From positions 2,108,001 through 2,172,000 of the forward strand of contig NZ_OW824151.1 of the NCBI RefSeq assembly GCF_942548115.1: 64,000 bases of DNA, given 5' to 3'. The notes below the pieces were generated by a model, which did not search any database, had not been told where the DNA came from, and saw only the letters and a program-made list of their open reading frames with translations. Positions 26,603 to 34,071 of this stretch are shown here, piece after piece. This DNA is from Aeromicrobium sp. Leaf245 (GTDB taxonomy: Bacteria; Actinomycetota; Actinomycetes; Propionibacteriales; Nocardioidaceae). Numbering within the stretch: position 1 is the stretch's first letter; each line of letters starts with the position of its first letter. The translations under genes were made by a program, and so were the position numbers.

Positions 26603-26878
26603 GTGCCCGTCCTGACCTTCGACATGCCTGCGGACTCCGGGGCGAGCCTGTGCGTGTCGACGCGACTGCTCGTGCGGGCCCCCGAGGTCGAGCTGTGCTG
26701 GCTCGAGGGTGACGAGGGCGTCCTGGTGCTGCGCCTGGAGTGCGACGAGAGCGACGTCGCGGTCCTTCGGCACCACGTGCTGACGGCTCACCCAGCAGTC
26801 GTGGACGCGGCGTCGCCGGGGGAGGGTCCTCCGGCACGTCCCGAGGCGCGGCGCGGCGTCGGTCGGCATCGGCGCTGA
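26603..26878 (+). CDS. Hypothetical protein
   Basis: Possible 91-residue protein beginning VPVLTFDMPADSGASLCVST and containing LLVRAPEVELCWLEGDEGVL. The tail is Pro/Arg-rich. The GTG at 26603 has AGGAGG five bases upstream, the best support for it being real, and codon use fits high-GC coding. I recognise no family. The open frame runs back to 26405, but there is no ribosome site there. It is divergent from glpF and convergent with the HNH gene. Confidence 0.5.
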   Translation: MPVLTFDMPADSGASLCVSTRLLVRAPEVELCWLEGDEGVLVLRLECDESDVAVLRHHVLTAHPAVVDAASPGEGPPARPEARRGVGRHRR

Positions 26879-26898
26879 CGTCGGCTGTAGACGCCTCG

Positions 26899-28170
26899 TC
26901 AGGCGGCGACGTACTCGAAGGCCCCCGTGGCTGGGTAGTGCTCGGCGAGCACGACGACGGGTTCGGTCCTCCTCGTCCAGGCGCGGGTGAAGGCGGTGCG
27001 TCCGGGCACGGCGCGTGTGGGCAGGTGCCATCGGGTGGTGCCGTCCTCGTCGTGGTCGACGGGGAGTGCTCCGCGGGTCTTGAGTCCGTGGTGGGGGCGA
27101 CATCGTGGGTGGAGGTTGCCTGCGGTGGTGGGTCCGCGGTCTGGGTGGTCGGGGTCGAAGGGTTGCTGGTGGTCGAGGTCGCACGCTTCTGCTGGTTTGT
27201 CGCAGGTGGGGATGTCGCAGACGCCGTCGACGAGCTCGAGGGCGCGGCGGAGTGGGGCGGTGGGGAAGCGGCCGAGCTCGGTGACGTCGAGGATGCCGCC
27301 GGCCTCGTCGGTCAGGAGGCGACTGAACAGCGTGCCGGGCTGCGTGGCGAGCTCGCGGACCAGTGTGGGGTCGATGGCGTGCTGGCCGTCGCCGGTGACG
27401 GCGGGTTCGTCGTCCAGGCCCAGCAGGGTGGCCAGGGAGACGGTGATCCCGACGTGGAACCGGCCCCGGCCGGGGGCGTCCGCGGTGCGACCCAGGAGCC
27501 GGTCGGTCAGGACGTCGGCGCGGGCCTGGGACAACCGTCGGTCGTCGTCGGGGTCGTCGGCACGTTGCGCTTTGGCGGCCAGGGACAGCTTGCGCTCGAT
27601 CAGCAGGGCGTCGTGGGTCGGGATGAACGCCTGGAGCAGGCTCATCCCGTCGTCCATCGCCGTGATGGTCACGTGGCGCTGGGCGGTCGCCTCGCGGCGG
27701 CGCCGTGCAACGTTCTCGGCCTCGACCCGTGCCACGAACCGGCGCAGCCAGCCCTTGAGCTGGGACAGCGTGTGGGTCGTGGCGTAGGGGACCACGGACT
27801 CGTCGAGCAGCTCCACCGACGCGACCTCGTGCAGGCGCCACCGGGCCGAGGCGATCGCGCGGGCCTTCGCCCGATCGAGCTCACCGTCGCTGTGGGCGGC
27901 CCACACCGTCGGCAGGTCCGCCGTGAGGGTCCTGGTCGTCGCGACCAGGTGCGCGACGAATCCCGACGCGACCTCGAGCTCGACCGCGACCTCCAGGATC
28001 GCGACCTGGCGGGCGTCCTCGGCCGAAGCAGCGCTCCGCCCGGCCGCGACCGCGTCGGACCGACGACCCTCCACGAACGCCAGCACCGTCGCAGCCTGCG
28101 CAGCCTCGGCCCGCCACAGCACCCGCGACGCATCCGTCGCGAGGCCGAGGAGAGAGTCCGTCGAGGTCAT
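26899..28170 (-). CDS. DUF222 / HNH endonuclease domain protein (13E12-repeat family)
   Basis: 423-residue protein with an N-terminal DUF222 helical region (about 1-270) and a C-terminal HNH nuclease-like domain: CDIPTCDKPAEACDLDHQQP followed by TTAGNLHPRCRPHHGLKT, with paired Cys and the His residues of the zinc and active site. Such genes occur in many copies in actinobacterial genomes (the 13E12 repeats of M. tuberculosis) and are associated with mobile DNA. Their function is not known. There is no ribosome site, and the ATG may be leaderless. It lies 1.06 kb from the left edge of the inserted element. Confidence 0.87.
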   Translation of the reverse strand: MTSTDSLLGLATDASRVLWRAEAAQAATVLAFVEGRRSDAVAAGRSAASAEDARQVAILEVAVELEVASGFVAHLVATTRTLTADLPTVWAAHSDGELDRAKARAIASARWRLHEVASVELLDESVVPYATTHTLSQLKGWLRRFVARVEAENVARRRREATAQRHVTITAMDDGMSLLQAFIPTHDALLIERKLSLAAKAQRADDPDDDRRLSQARADVLTDRLLGRTADAPGRGRFHVGITVSLATLLGLDDEPAVTGDGQHAIDPTLVRELATQPGTLFSRLLTDEAGGILDVTELGRFPTAPLRRALELVDGVCDIPTCDKPAEACDLDHQQPFDPDHPDRGPTTAGNLHPRCRPHHGLKTRGALPVDHDEDGTTRWHLPTRAVPGRTAFTRAWTRRTEPVVVLAEHYPATGAFEYVAA

Positions 28171-28399
28171 GTAACGAACATAGATTCGACGTCCGACACC
28201 GAGTTTCGCCGCGTTCGCCTCGGTGCCAAAAGCATCGGGGGGAGTGGAGCTACCCGTCCGCGCTTCTCAGGCTCACGTCGAGGCGGGTCATGAGTCGGGC
28301 GACCGGAGTGCGACCCGTCGGCGCCGGGGGATAGCGGCGCAGGATCGCCACGAGCGCGGGGGAGACGAGGCGTCGGGTGTCGTCGCCGCGGGAGTCGAC

Positions 28400-29104
28400 T
28401 CAGGCGTCCTCGGCCGAGGTCGAGGCGCGCTGCTCCACGGCGATGAAGACCTTCACGCTGTCGTACGTCGCCACGTCCGTCGGTGCGAGACGCACGTCGG
28501 CCTCGCTGCGAGCCGCTAGACGTGTCGGCTCGCCGACAGGGGAGACCGTGAGAGCTTGTTGCGACTCCCCCTCGGCGGGGCGGTTCCAGGTGATCCCCAC
28601 GAGGCGGACCACGTAGTCGCTTCTGCCGGGATTGCTCACCCTGGCCGTGCGAGCCTCGTACGGACGGTCGACCGGCTCTCCCTGGGCATCCAGGAAGTCG
28701 ACCTCGGGATAGGCCGTCCCGGCGTCCTCGGCGGTGCGCATCCCTTCGACCGTGACCTCGACGTCCTCCACGTCGCCGGACCCGGGGCCCTCGAAACGCA
28801 GGATGTCGAGCACCTCGTAGTTCGCCGGCGCGACGACCAGACCTCGATCGCTTCCGAACACCGTGGTCACCGAGACATCGGTCATCGGCTCCGAGTCCGA
28901 GTCAAGTGCCACGAAGGACAGGGTCGGAGCTGCGGAGAGGGTCCTGGACGTGTTGGTGATCGTGAGCGTCTGGTCGATCGTTCCCTCGTCGGAGACGCCG
29001 GAGTAGGCGAACCGCAGGTCGACCGCATCGTCTGCGGGCTGGTTGGTGGAGCTCTCACTCGGGTCGTTCGACCCGGTGCAGCCGGCGAGGGCGAGCGACA
29101 GCAA
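28400..29104 (-). CDS. Putative lipoprotein with abnormal start
   Basis: The open frame gives 234 residues from TTG 29104: MLSLALAGCTGSNDPSESST, with a lipobox (LALAGC) but only eight residues before the Cys, too short for a signal peptide. Upstream in this frame there is no ATG or GTG. In the neighbouring frame an ATG at 29133 sits six bases after TAGAGT and would start MFRDN; a single-base shift would join it to ITVALLSLALAGC, a normal lipoprotein signal. So either a one-base insertion or sequencing error broke the start, or an unusual start codon is used. The mature part (FAYSGVSDEGTIDQTLTITN) looks beta-rich; function unknown. Confidence 0.65.
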   Translation of the reverse strand: MLSLALAGCTGSNDPSESSTNQPADDAVDLRFAYSGVSDEGTIDQTLTITNTSRTLSAAPTLSFVALDSDSEPMTDVSVTTVFGSDRGLVVAPANYEVLDILRFEGPGSGDVEDVEVTVEGMRTAEDAGTAYPEVDFLDAQGEPVDRPYEARTARVSNPGRSDYVVRLVGITWNRPAEGESQQALTVSPVGEPTRLAARSEADVRLAPTDVATYDSVKVFIAVEQRASTSAEDA

Positions 29105-29228
29105 CGCGACGGTGATCGTTGTCCCTGAACATCGTGCGACTCTAGAGGCCGGATCGTCCCTCGGCTCGCCTGGACGGAGCGAGCACGGCTTCGCTGGGTG
29201 GTTCGGGTGCGCCCGGGAGTGGAGGAGC
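29105..29228. other. Intergenic stretch before the inserted element
   Basis: It contains the promoter-like TAGAGT of the lipoprotein gene (about 29139-29144 on the minus strand). I see no gene in it. It ends at the target-site duplication that marks the left edge of the inserted element. Confidence 0.5.
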
Positions 29229-29233
29229 GCACT
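29229..29233. repeat. Target-site duplication, left copy (GCACT)
   Basis: GCACT directly abuts the left terminal repeat that begins at 29234. An identical GCACT begins at 40102, directly after the right terminal repeat. Joining 29233 to 40107 would restore the uninterrupted target. Confidence 0.85.
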
Positions 29234-29388
29234 TGACAGTTGACAGATGGGTTGTCACTTTTGCCAGGGTTCTGTCGTCCGAGTTCCCCGCAGTGACGTC
29301 TAGACCCCGACTCCGCGATTGTCAGATTGGTTGTCACGGATCGCTGGACCAGCGGGTCTGGGTCAAGTTTGTCACTTAATTTGTCGCG
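29234..29388 (+). repeat. Left end: terminal repeat and subterminal transposase-type sites
   Basis: Terminal TGACAGTTGACAG at 29234-29246. GGTTGTCACTTTTGCCAG at 29250-29267. A double site with TTGTCA at 29319 and 29331 (ATTGGTTGTCAC, matching the right end's GTTGGTTGTCAT). A last pair with TTGTCA at 29369 and TTGTCG at 29381. Spaced sites over about 155 bp resemble the left ends of Tn7-like elements. Confidence 0.78.
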
Positions 29389-29416
29389 TCTGGGCGCGTC
29401 CAGACGGAGGGTTGGG

Positions 29417-30112
29417 TTACGACCACCATTGAGGCGCTGATCCAACCGTGAATCGCCTAGCGAGGTGCCACTCGTCATGCTGGTCGGGAATGTCGCGTTC
29501 GCTGAACTCGCGAGGCGGTTCGACGGACAGGCGGCTGTCTAGCCGAGATGCTCGGGCACTGGCGTCGATAGGAAGCTGAAGATTGAGATCGATCTTCCGT
29601 GCTCGAAGGAGAGGGTCCCCCTCACCGGGGTCAAGTACGTGTTCCCCGCGAAGACGGAGTTCTCCCGGACCGCTGACTGCGACACTTGAAGTACTCGAAC
29701 GCCACGGGACCTCTCGATGAACCTGCCCCGGCTTGGCGACATTCACAACATAGGGAGCGCGTTCGGTAGTGAACTGGAGAGCCATCACGTCGGCGTTGCC
29801 AGACACCAGTACCCGCAACCACGTCGGCTCGGGAGATGGACCGTCAAAGTGCTTTCGAACCGCATTCCACCAGTTCGCCGGTTCGACGCCCGAGGTACTT
29901 CCGATGCGCCGACGACGCTCGTCGAGGCCGATGACCCAGAGAATCGATTCACCGCCAGCAGCGTTCGCGTGGCCGGCGATACGGCGAGCAACATCATGAT
30001 TAGCGGATGGCCATAGGGCCTTGAGTTCGATGCGGTCGTCTTCGACTTGTCGGCCCGCGATTACGGCTTCAACGATGGCACCGACGCGAGCCTCCAACAT
30101 CTGCAACTCCAT
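29417..30112 (-). CDS. AlbA-type (Schlafen AlbA_2-like) putative DNA-binding protein
   Basis: About 231 residues from ATG 30112 (an in-frame GTG at 30235 would add 41). The core EDDRIELKALWP, ARRIAGHANAAGGESILWVI and GLDERRRRIGS matches the AlbA_2 domain: acidic/ELK start, AN..GG turn and a GVD-like strand. APYVVNVAKPG and EVPWRSST follow. Proteins of this class include putative transcription and defence factors; function here is not known. It is the first gene inside the left end, pointing outwards, and its stop is 28 bp from the last subterminal site. Codon use is less GC-biased than in the flanking chromosome. Confidence 0.65.
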   Translation of the reverse strand: MELQMLEARVGAIVEAVIAGRQVEDDRIELKALWPSANHDVARRIAGHANAAGGESILWVIGLDERRRRIGSTSGVEPANWWNAVRKHFDGPSPEPTWLRVLVSGNADVMALQFTTERAPYVVNVAKPGQVHREVPWRSSTSSVAVSGPGELRLRGEHVLDPGEGDPLLRARKIDLNLQLPIDASARASRLDSRLSVEPPREFSERDIPDQHDEWHLARRFTVGSAPQWWS

Positions 30113-30740
30113 AACGGTCAGGTCTAGCAGATGAAGGACCCGGTGACTGGTGCCGCGTTTGGCGGCATAGTTCGCGTCCTGAGCCCTCGCGATGGCTCCT
30201 GGGCGTCGCTGCGCGCTAGTCCCAGCAGGGGGCACCGCTTACTCGATGCCCTTGACGCCGATGAAACGATCGATCGCATGGCCGTTTGCGACGCGCCCTG
30301 CCCCAGAGCGTGACGCGAGCGCGGTCTTCCGACATGCGCGGAGAGGAGAGCGGGCCGTACGCGCGGCGGTTCGCGTTGTGCGGAGCGCTGGCGCGGGCCG
30401 CTGCGACCGGAACAGAATCAAAGCTATGTCGCTTCGTTGACAAAAACTGTAAGTTGTCACACCATGGCAAGGGTGTGCTGATGTGCAGACAACTGGGCAT
30501 CGCACTGTCAAACCCAATCTCGTGTTGGTGCGACCTGTCCTCTCGGAAGCTAGACGTCCGGGGGCGAGTGGCAGCAGCGACCTGGACCGCGGCGAAAGGA
30601 CACCTGATGCCGAGCCTCCCGTCGGTGAGCGGCGTTCGCGTTGCTCCTGTCCGTCGACGAGGCTTGCGCGACGATGACCTGGCCTCGGTCACGTACTCAT
30701 CCGTCACGGCCGTCGGGCCCATGAGCAGTGCGGAACACAG
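30113..30740. other. Long intergenic region inside the element
   Basis: About 630 bp in which I find no convincing gene: open frames on both strands lack ribosome sites and family motifs. It holds a third cluster of TTGACA/TTGTCA sequences (30437-30510) and presumably the promoter of the transglutaminase-like gene. Confidence 0.5.
30437..30510. repeat. Internal cluster of end-like TTGACA/TTGTCA motifs
   Basis: TTGACA at 30437, AGTTGTCAC at 30452-30460, GGCAAGGG shortly after, AGACAACTG near 30487 and CTGTCAAAC near 30505 echo the motifs of the element's ends (compare GGTTGTCAC and GACAACTGACA). Spacing is not regular and no target duplication is seen. It may be a relic end of an older related insertion, or an operator. 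Confidence 0.4.
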
Positions 30741-31466
30741 ATGAGTCAGTCGCCGGCAGCCTTTCTCGACGCGACGGAGTTCCTCGATATCGAGCACGCA
30801 GCTGTCCGCGAGTTCACTGCAGCTTCGATCGAGGGCGCGAGAACCGACCGTGAGAAGTCGGTTCGCCTCTTCACCGCAGTCCGCGATCAGATTTGGTACG
30901 ACCCCTACTCGGCGTCGGAAGACCCTGCTCACTACCGAGCGAGCTTCGTCCTAGAAGCAGGGCGTGCCTATTGCGTTCCGAAGGCGGTGCTGCTGACCGC
31001 GGTGTGCCGGGCCGCCGGGATCCCGGCTCGGCTTGGCTTCGCCGACGTCCGTAATCATCTGCAGACTGACTCGCTGCGCAGCCTCATGAGCGGGTCGGAC
31101 TTGTTCGTCTATCACGGTTACAGTTCACTGTTCATCGACGGCAGGTGGGTCAAGGCGACGCCGGCGTTCAACACCGAGCTGTGCGCCCGATTCGGAGTTC
31201 CCCCGGTCGAGTTCGACGGCGAGCACGACGCGCTGATGCACGCCTTCACCGCCGATGGAACCCAGCACATGGAGTACGTCCAGGATCGCGGCGTCTTCGA
31301 CGACCTGCCGCTGACCGACATCCTGACGGAGCTTCGTCGTTCCTACGGGTCGCTGATGGTCGCCTCCGCGGAGCGCGTGACGGATGAGTTCACCGATCCT
31401 CCAGCCACGAGCGCGTCGTCCGATGACAGTTCACGTCCTCTTGACTCGCCGGCAGATCGCCGATGA
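30741..31466 (+). CDS. Transglutaminase-like domain protein
   Basis: 241-residue cytoplasmic protein with a transglutaminase/peptidase-like core at about residues 40-145. Catalytic Cys78 lies in GRAYCVPKAVLLTAVCRAAG, followed by IPARLGFADVRNH, His125 in YHGYSSLFIDG, and WVKATPAFN at the place of the usual acidic third residue. In this subfamily the WVKATPAFN variant is normal. It may act as a protease or amide hydrolase/transferase; the substrate is unknown. The last 25 residues are disordered. It starts the plus-strand cargo row with the BtrH, thioesterase and acyltransferase genes. Confidence 0.8.
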   Translation: MSQSPAAFLDATEFLDIEHAAVREFTAASIEGARTDREKSVRLFTAVRDQIWYDPYSASEDPAHYRASFVLEAGRAYCVPKAVLLTAVCRAAGIPARLGFADVRNHLQTDSLRSLMSGSDLFVYHGYSSLFIDGRWVKATPAFNTELCARFGVPPVEFDGEHDALMHAFTADGTQHMEYVQDRGVFDDLPLTDILTELRRSYGSLMVASAERVTDEFTDPPATSASSDDSSRPLDSPADRR

Positions 31467-31654
31467 GCACGACCGCTGCCGGGTTGCTCGGCCACGACCG
31501 CCGCCGGGTCACTCGGCGCAAGGACCCCGCCACCCCATCCGTCATGCCCAGTCCGCGGCTCAGCTGAATGTGAGGCCCGCGGCACCTCTTCGCCGCGAAG
31601 CCTGAGCCGCCTCCTTCTGCCCCTGACCTACCGAGATCTGCCAAAGGACGTCAC

Positions 31655-32722
31655 ATGTCAGACACCGCGCTCATCCAGGACTACCCCCACCAGATGGGCG
31701 GCCACTGTGGCTCTGGTGCTCTGCGCGACCTGCTGCACTGGAACGGGCTGGGATGGGAGGGCCCGCCACGCGAGGGCCTGGTCTTTGCGCTCGGCGGTGC
31801 TCTGGGTTTGTCGTACGTGCGATCGAGTGGCCTGATGCCTCCGGTCTACCTGGTGGGTCGGGGCTCAGACTTCGAGGTCGATCTCCCCGTGCGCCTGGGA
31901 GGGAAGGTCAAGGTCCTGACGACGGACGATCCCGAGGAGGGATGGACGTGGGTCCGCGACGAGGTCGACGCCGGCCGTCCCAGTCTTGTCTGGGGTGACA
32001 TTGCCGAGCTCCCGTACCTGCGGGTCAAGCTCCAGATGAGCCGTCACGACATCGTGGTGATCGGCTACGACGAACGCCAGCGCGTGGCGTATGTGGTGGA
32101 CAACGACCGGGCCGACGTTCAAGAAGTCCCACTCGAGGCCCTGGCGCGTGCGCGGTCGTCGAAGTCCTTCCCTGAGCCGACGCGCCACTGCACGTACCGG
32201 ATCACTTGGCCTGAAGTGCTGCCCGAGCTTTCGGAGGTCGCGGCCGAAGCGTTCCAGCAGTCCGCATCGCGGATGAGCCACCCGTCGGGTCCGGGGATCA
32301 TCGATCTCGCGGCGGCAGGCCACGGCGCCGAAGGCCTCGCCGGGGTGGCGCTGCTGGCCTCCGATGTGCAGACCTGGGTCGACCTTCCGGCCGACGAGCT
32401 CGAGGTGCTGCTGTTCAGCCTGAGCGCGTTCGTCGAGAAGGCCGGGACCGGGGGCGGACTGTTCCGCCGCTTGCTCGCCGACGGTTGTGAGGACGTCGCC
32501 CGATTGACCGGAGACGCTGCAACCGCTGACCTTGCCGAAGCGGCCAGCCGGTGCGCGCAGGCGTGGACGCAGACTGCGCGCGCCGCAGTGCAGCGCGACG
32601 TCGACACCCGAGCTCGCGCCGAGGCGGTCGCCGAGGCAGCCAGCGCCTTGCCCGACCTCGAGGCGAAGGTGGTCGAGTCACTGGAAGCGGCCGCCGAATC
32701 CTTGGCGGCTGCGGATCGTTGA
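31655..32722 (+). CDS. BtrH N-terminal-domain protein
   Basis: 355-residue protein. The N-terminal half is a BtrH_N domain: QMGGHCGSGALRDLLHWNG with a candidate nucleophilic Cys at residue 18, REGLVFALGGALGLSY, YLVGRGSDFEVDLPVRLGG, SLVWGDIAELPYLRVKLQMS and RHDIVVIGYDE. BtrH in butirosin synthesis transfers an acyl group from an acyl-carrier protein. The C-terminal half is helical and alanine-rich, with a possible coiled coil near the end. The start has AAAGGA upstream. The neighbours (thioesterase, acyltransferase, P450) fit handling of acyl thioesters (inference). Confidence 0.78.
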   Translation: MSDTALIQDYPHQMGGHCGSGALRDLLHWNGLGWEGPPREGLVFALGGALGLSYVRSSGLMPPVYLVGRGSDFEVDLPVRLGGKVKVLTTDDPEEGWTWVRDEVDAGRPSLVWGDIAELPYLRVKLQMSRHDIVVIGYDERQRVAYVVDNDRADVQEVPLEALARARSSKSFPEPTRHCTYRITWPEVLPELSEVAAEAFQQSASRMSHPSGPGIIDLAAAGHGAEGLAGVALLASDVQTWVDLPADELEVLLFSLSAFVEKAGTGGGLFRRLLADGCEDVARLTGDAATADLAEAASRCAQAWTQTARAAVQRDVDTRARAEAVAEAASALPDLEAKVVESLEAAAESLAAADR

Positions 32723-32742
32723 GTGTTGAGGTGACAGGCGAG

Positions 32743-33315
32743 ATGGACGTGCGGCGCCCTGGTGGCAGTGACCCGACCCTGAGTAGCGACGCTGAGATCC
32801 GAAGAGCGGACGCGGAGCTCTTCGCGCAGTGGACATCCCATCTCGCAGCTCAGGAGGCCGTGGCTATCGGCCAGACGCTGCCTCCTCATTCGCAGGAATG
32901 CGTCGGGTGCGGACCAGCCAATCCTGCAGGTCTCGGCCTGCAGGTGGTGCGCACGGCGGACGGGGTTGAGGCGGTCCACAGCTTTTCTGACGCTCACGTC
33001 GGTGCACCTGGCATCGCCCACGGAGGCGCTGTCGCGCTCGCTTTCGACGACCTGTTCGGCTTCACCCTCTACACCGTCGGTGCACTTGCAGTCACCCGCA
33101 GCATCACGGTCGAGTACCAGGCGCCTTTCCGTCTCCACCACCCGTACACGTTCCGCGCGCAGTTGAGAGAGCGGAACGGTCGACGGCTTCTCCTGCACGC
33201 TGAAGCGTGGGACAACGTTGGACGTATGGCGGGTTCGGCCACGGCGACCTTCGTGGTGGTCGGTGCTGGTCACTTCGCCTCAGGCGGGCAGCGGCCTGAC
33301 GGAGAAGTCGATTAA
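32743..33315 (+). CDS. Hotdog-fold thioesterase (PaaI-like)
   Basis: 190-residue protein with a PaaI/hotdog domain: ECVGCGPANPAGLGLQVVRT, AHVGAPGIAHGGAVALAFDD and SITVEYQAPFRLHHPYTFRA. The HGG helix start and following acidic residue are the usual acyl-CoA thioesterase features. A helical N-terminal extension (about 60 residues) precedes it. The start is uncertain between GTG 32731 and ATG 32743; GAGG lies at 32728. It is 20 bp after the BtrH gene and followed at once by the acyltransferase. Confidence 0.78.
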   Translation: MDVRRPGGSDPTLSSDAEIRRADAELFAQWTSHLAAQEAVAIGQTLPPHSQECVGCGPANPAGLGLQVVRTADGVEAVHSFSDAHVGAPGIAHGGAVALAFDDLFGFTLYTVGALAVTRSITVEYQAPFRLHHPYTFRAQLRERNGRRLLLHAEAWDNVGRMAGSATATFVVVGAGHFASGGQRPDGEVD

Positions 33316-33328
33316 CGCCGGCCGGGCT

Positions 33329-34027
33329 GTGGTGACTCGATCGTTCGGTCCACGGTTCCCTCCGCGGTGGGGTGCAGCGTGGTGGACCGCGTTCCTGGTC
33401 TGTAAGCCCGTGCTACTGGTGGTGCGTCGTCGGGACTGGCGCGGCCTCGACAACATCCCCCAAGAGGGAGGCGTGGTGCTCGCCGTCAATCACGTCTCGG
33501 AACTCGATCCGTTGCTCGTGGCTGAAGCGGTGCTCGCCACGGGACGGACTCCGGCTTTCCTGGCCAAGAGCAGCTTGTTCGACAGCGCGATCGTGGGTCG
33601 GTGGTTCCGAGCCGCCGGGCACGTCCAGGTAGACCGCGACCATGGTCGCGGCGGATTCGATGCCGCCCTGGAGGCGCTTCGCGCGGGCACTCTCGTCGTG
33701 GTGTACCCGGAGGGGTCGATCACCAAGAACAACGACGGCCGTCTGATGGGGCTGAAGTCGGGAGCCGTGCGACTCGCGCTCGAGTCAGGTGCACCGCTGA
33801 TTCCGGTGGCGCAGCTCGGAGCTCAGCAAGTCCTCCCGGCATACAGTCGACGGCCGCGGCTTCTCAAGCGGCCCGTGGTCACGATCGACGTCGGTCAGCC
33901 TCTGGGGTTGGACAACCTTCGCAGGCGCGGATCCGGGCCGGAAGTCGTGCAAATCGGGACCCGCCGCTTGACGAACATCCTGACGACCATGATCGAGGAT
34001 CTCGTGCGAGGTCGGCGCCCCGTGTGA
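33329..34027 (+). CDS. 1-acylglycerol-3-phosphate acyltransferase-like protein (PlsC family)
   Basis: About 232 residues (longer with an upstream GTG at 33263). PlsC motifs are in order: NHVSELDP (H-x4-D catalytic box), FLAKSSLFDS, VYPEGSITKNNDG and the Pro block PLIPVAQLG. Transfers a fatty acyl group to a lysophospholipid or related lipid acceptor at the membrane. It is the last gene of the four-gene plus-strand row and converges on the reductase gene of the P450 operon, 44 bp away. The start lacks a clear ribosome site. Confidence 0.8.
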   Translation: MVTRSFGPRFPPRWGAAWWTAFLVCKPVLLVVRRRDWRGLDNIPQEGGVVLAVNHVSELDPLLVAEAVLATGRTPAFLAKSSLFDSAIVGRWFRAAGHVQVDRDHGRGGFDAALEALRAGTLVVVYPEGSITKNNDGRLMGLKSGAVRLALESGAPLIPVAQLGAQQVLPAYSRRPRLLKRPVVTIDVGQPLGLDNLRRRGSGPEVVQIGTRRLTNILTTMIEDLVRGRRPV

Positions 34028-34071
34028 AGCCCTTTGGCGGGCGTCTGGCCGCTGAACGTCGGGGCGCCACC

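Noticed and set aside
30437..30510. A second complete transposon end
   Set aside because: No regular site spacing and no matching target duplication; kept only as a low-confidence repeat cluster.
30286..30744. Plus-strand 152-residue open frame before the transglutaminase gene
   Set aside because: No ribosome site, no family motif and a mixed composition; treated as intergenic.
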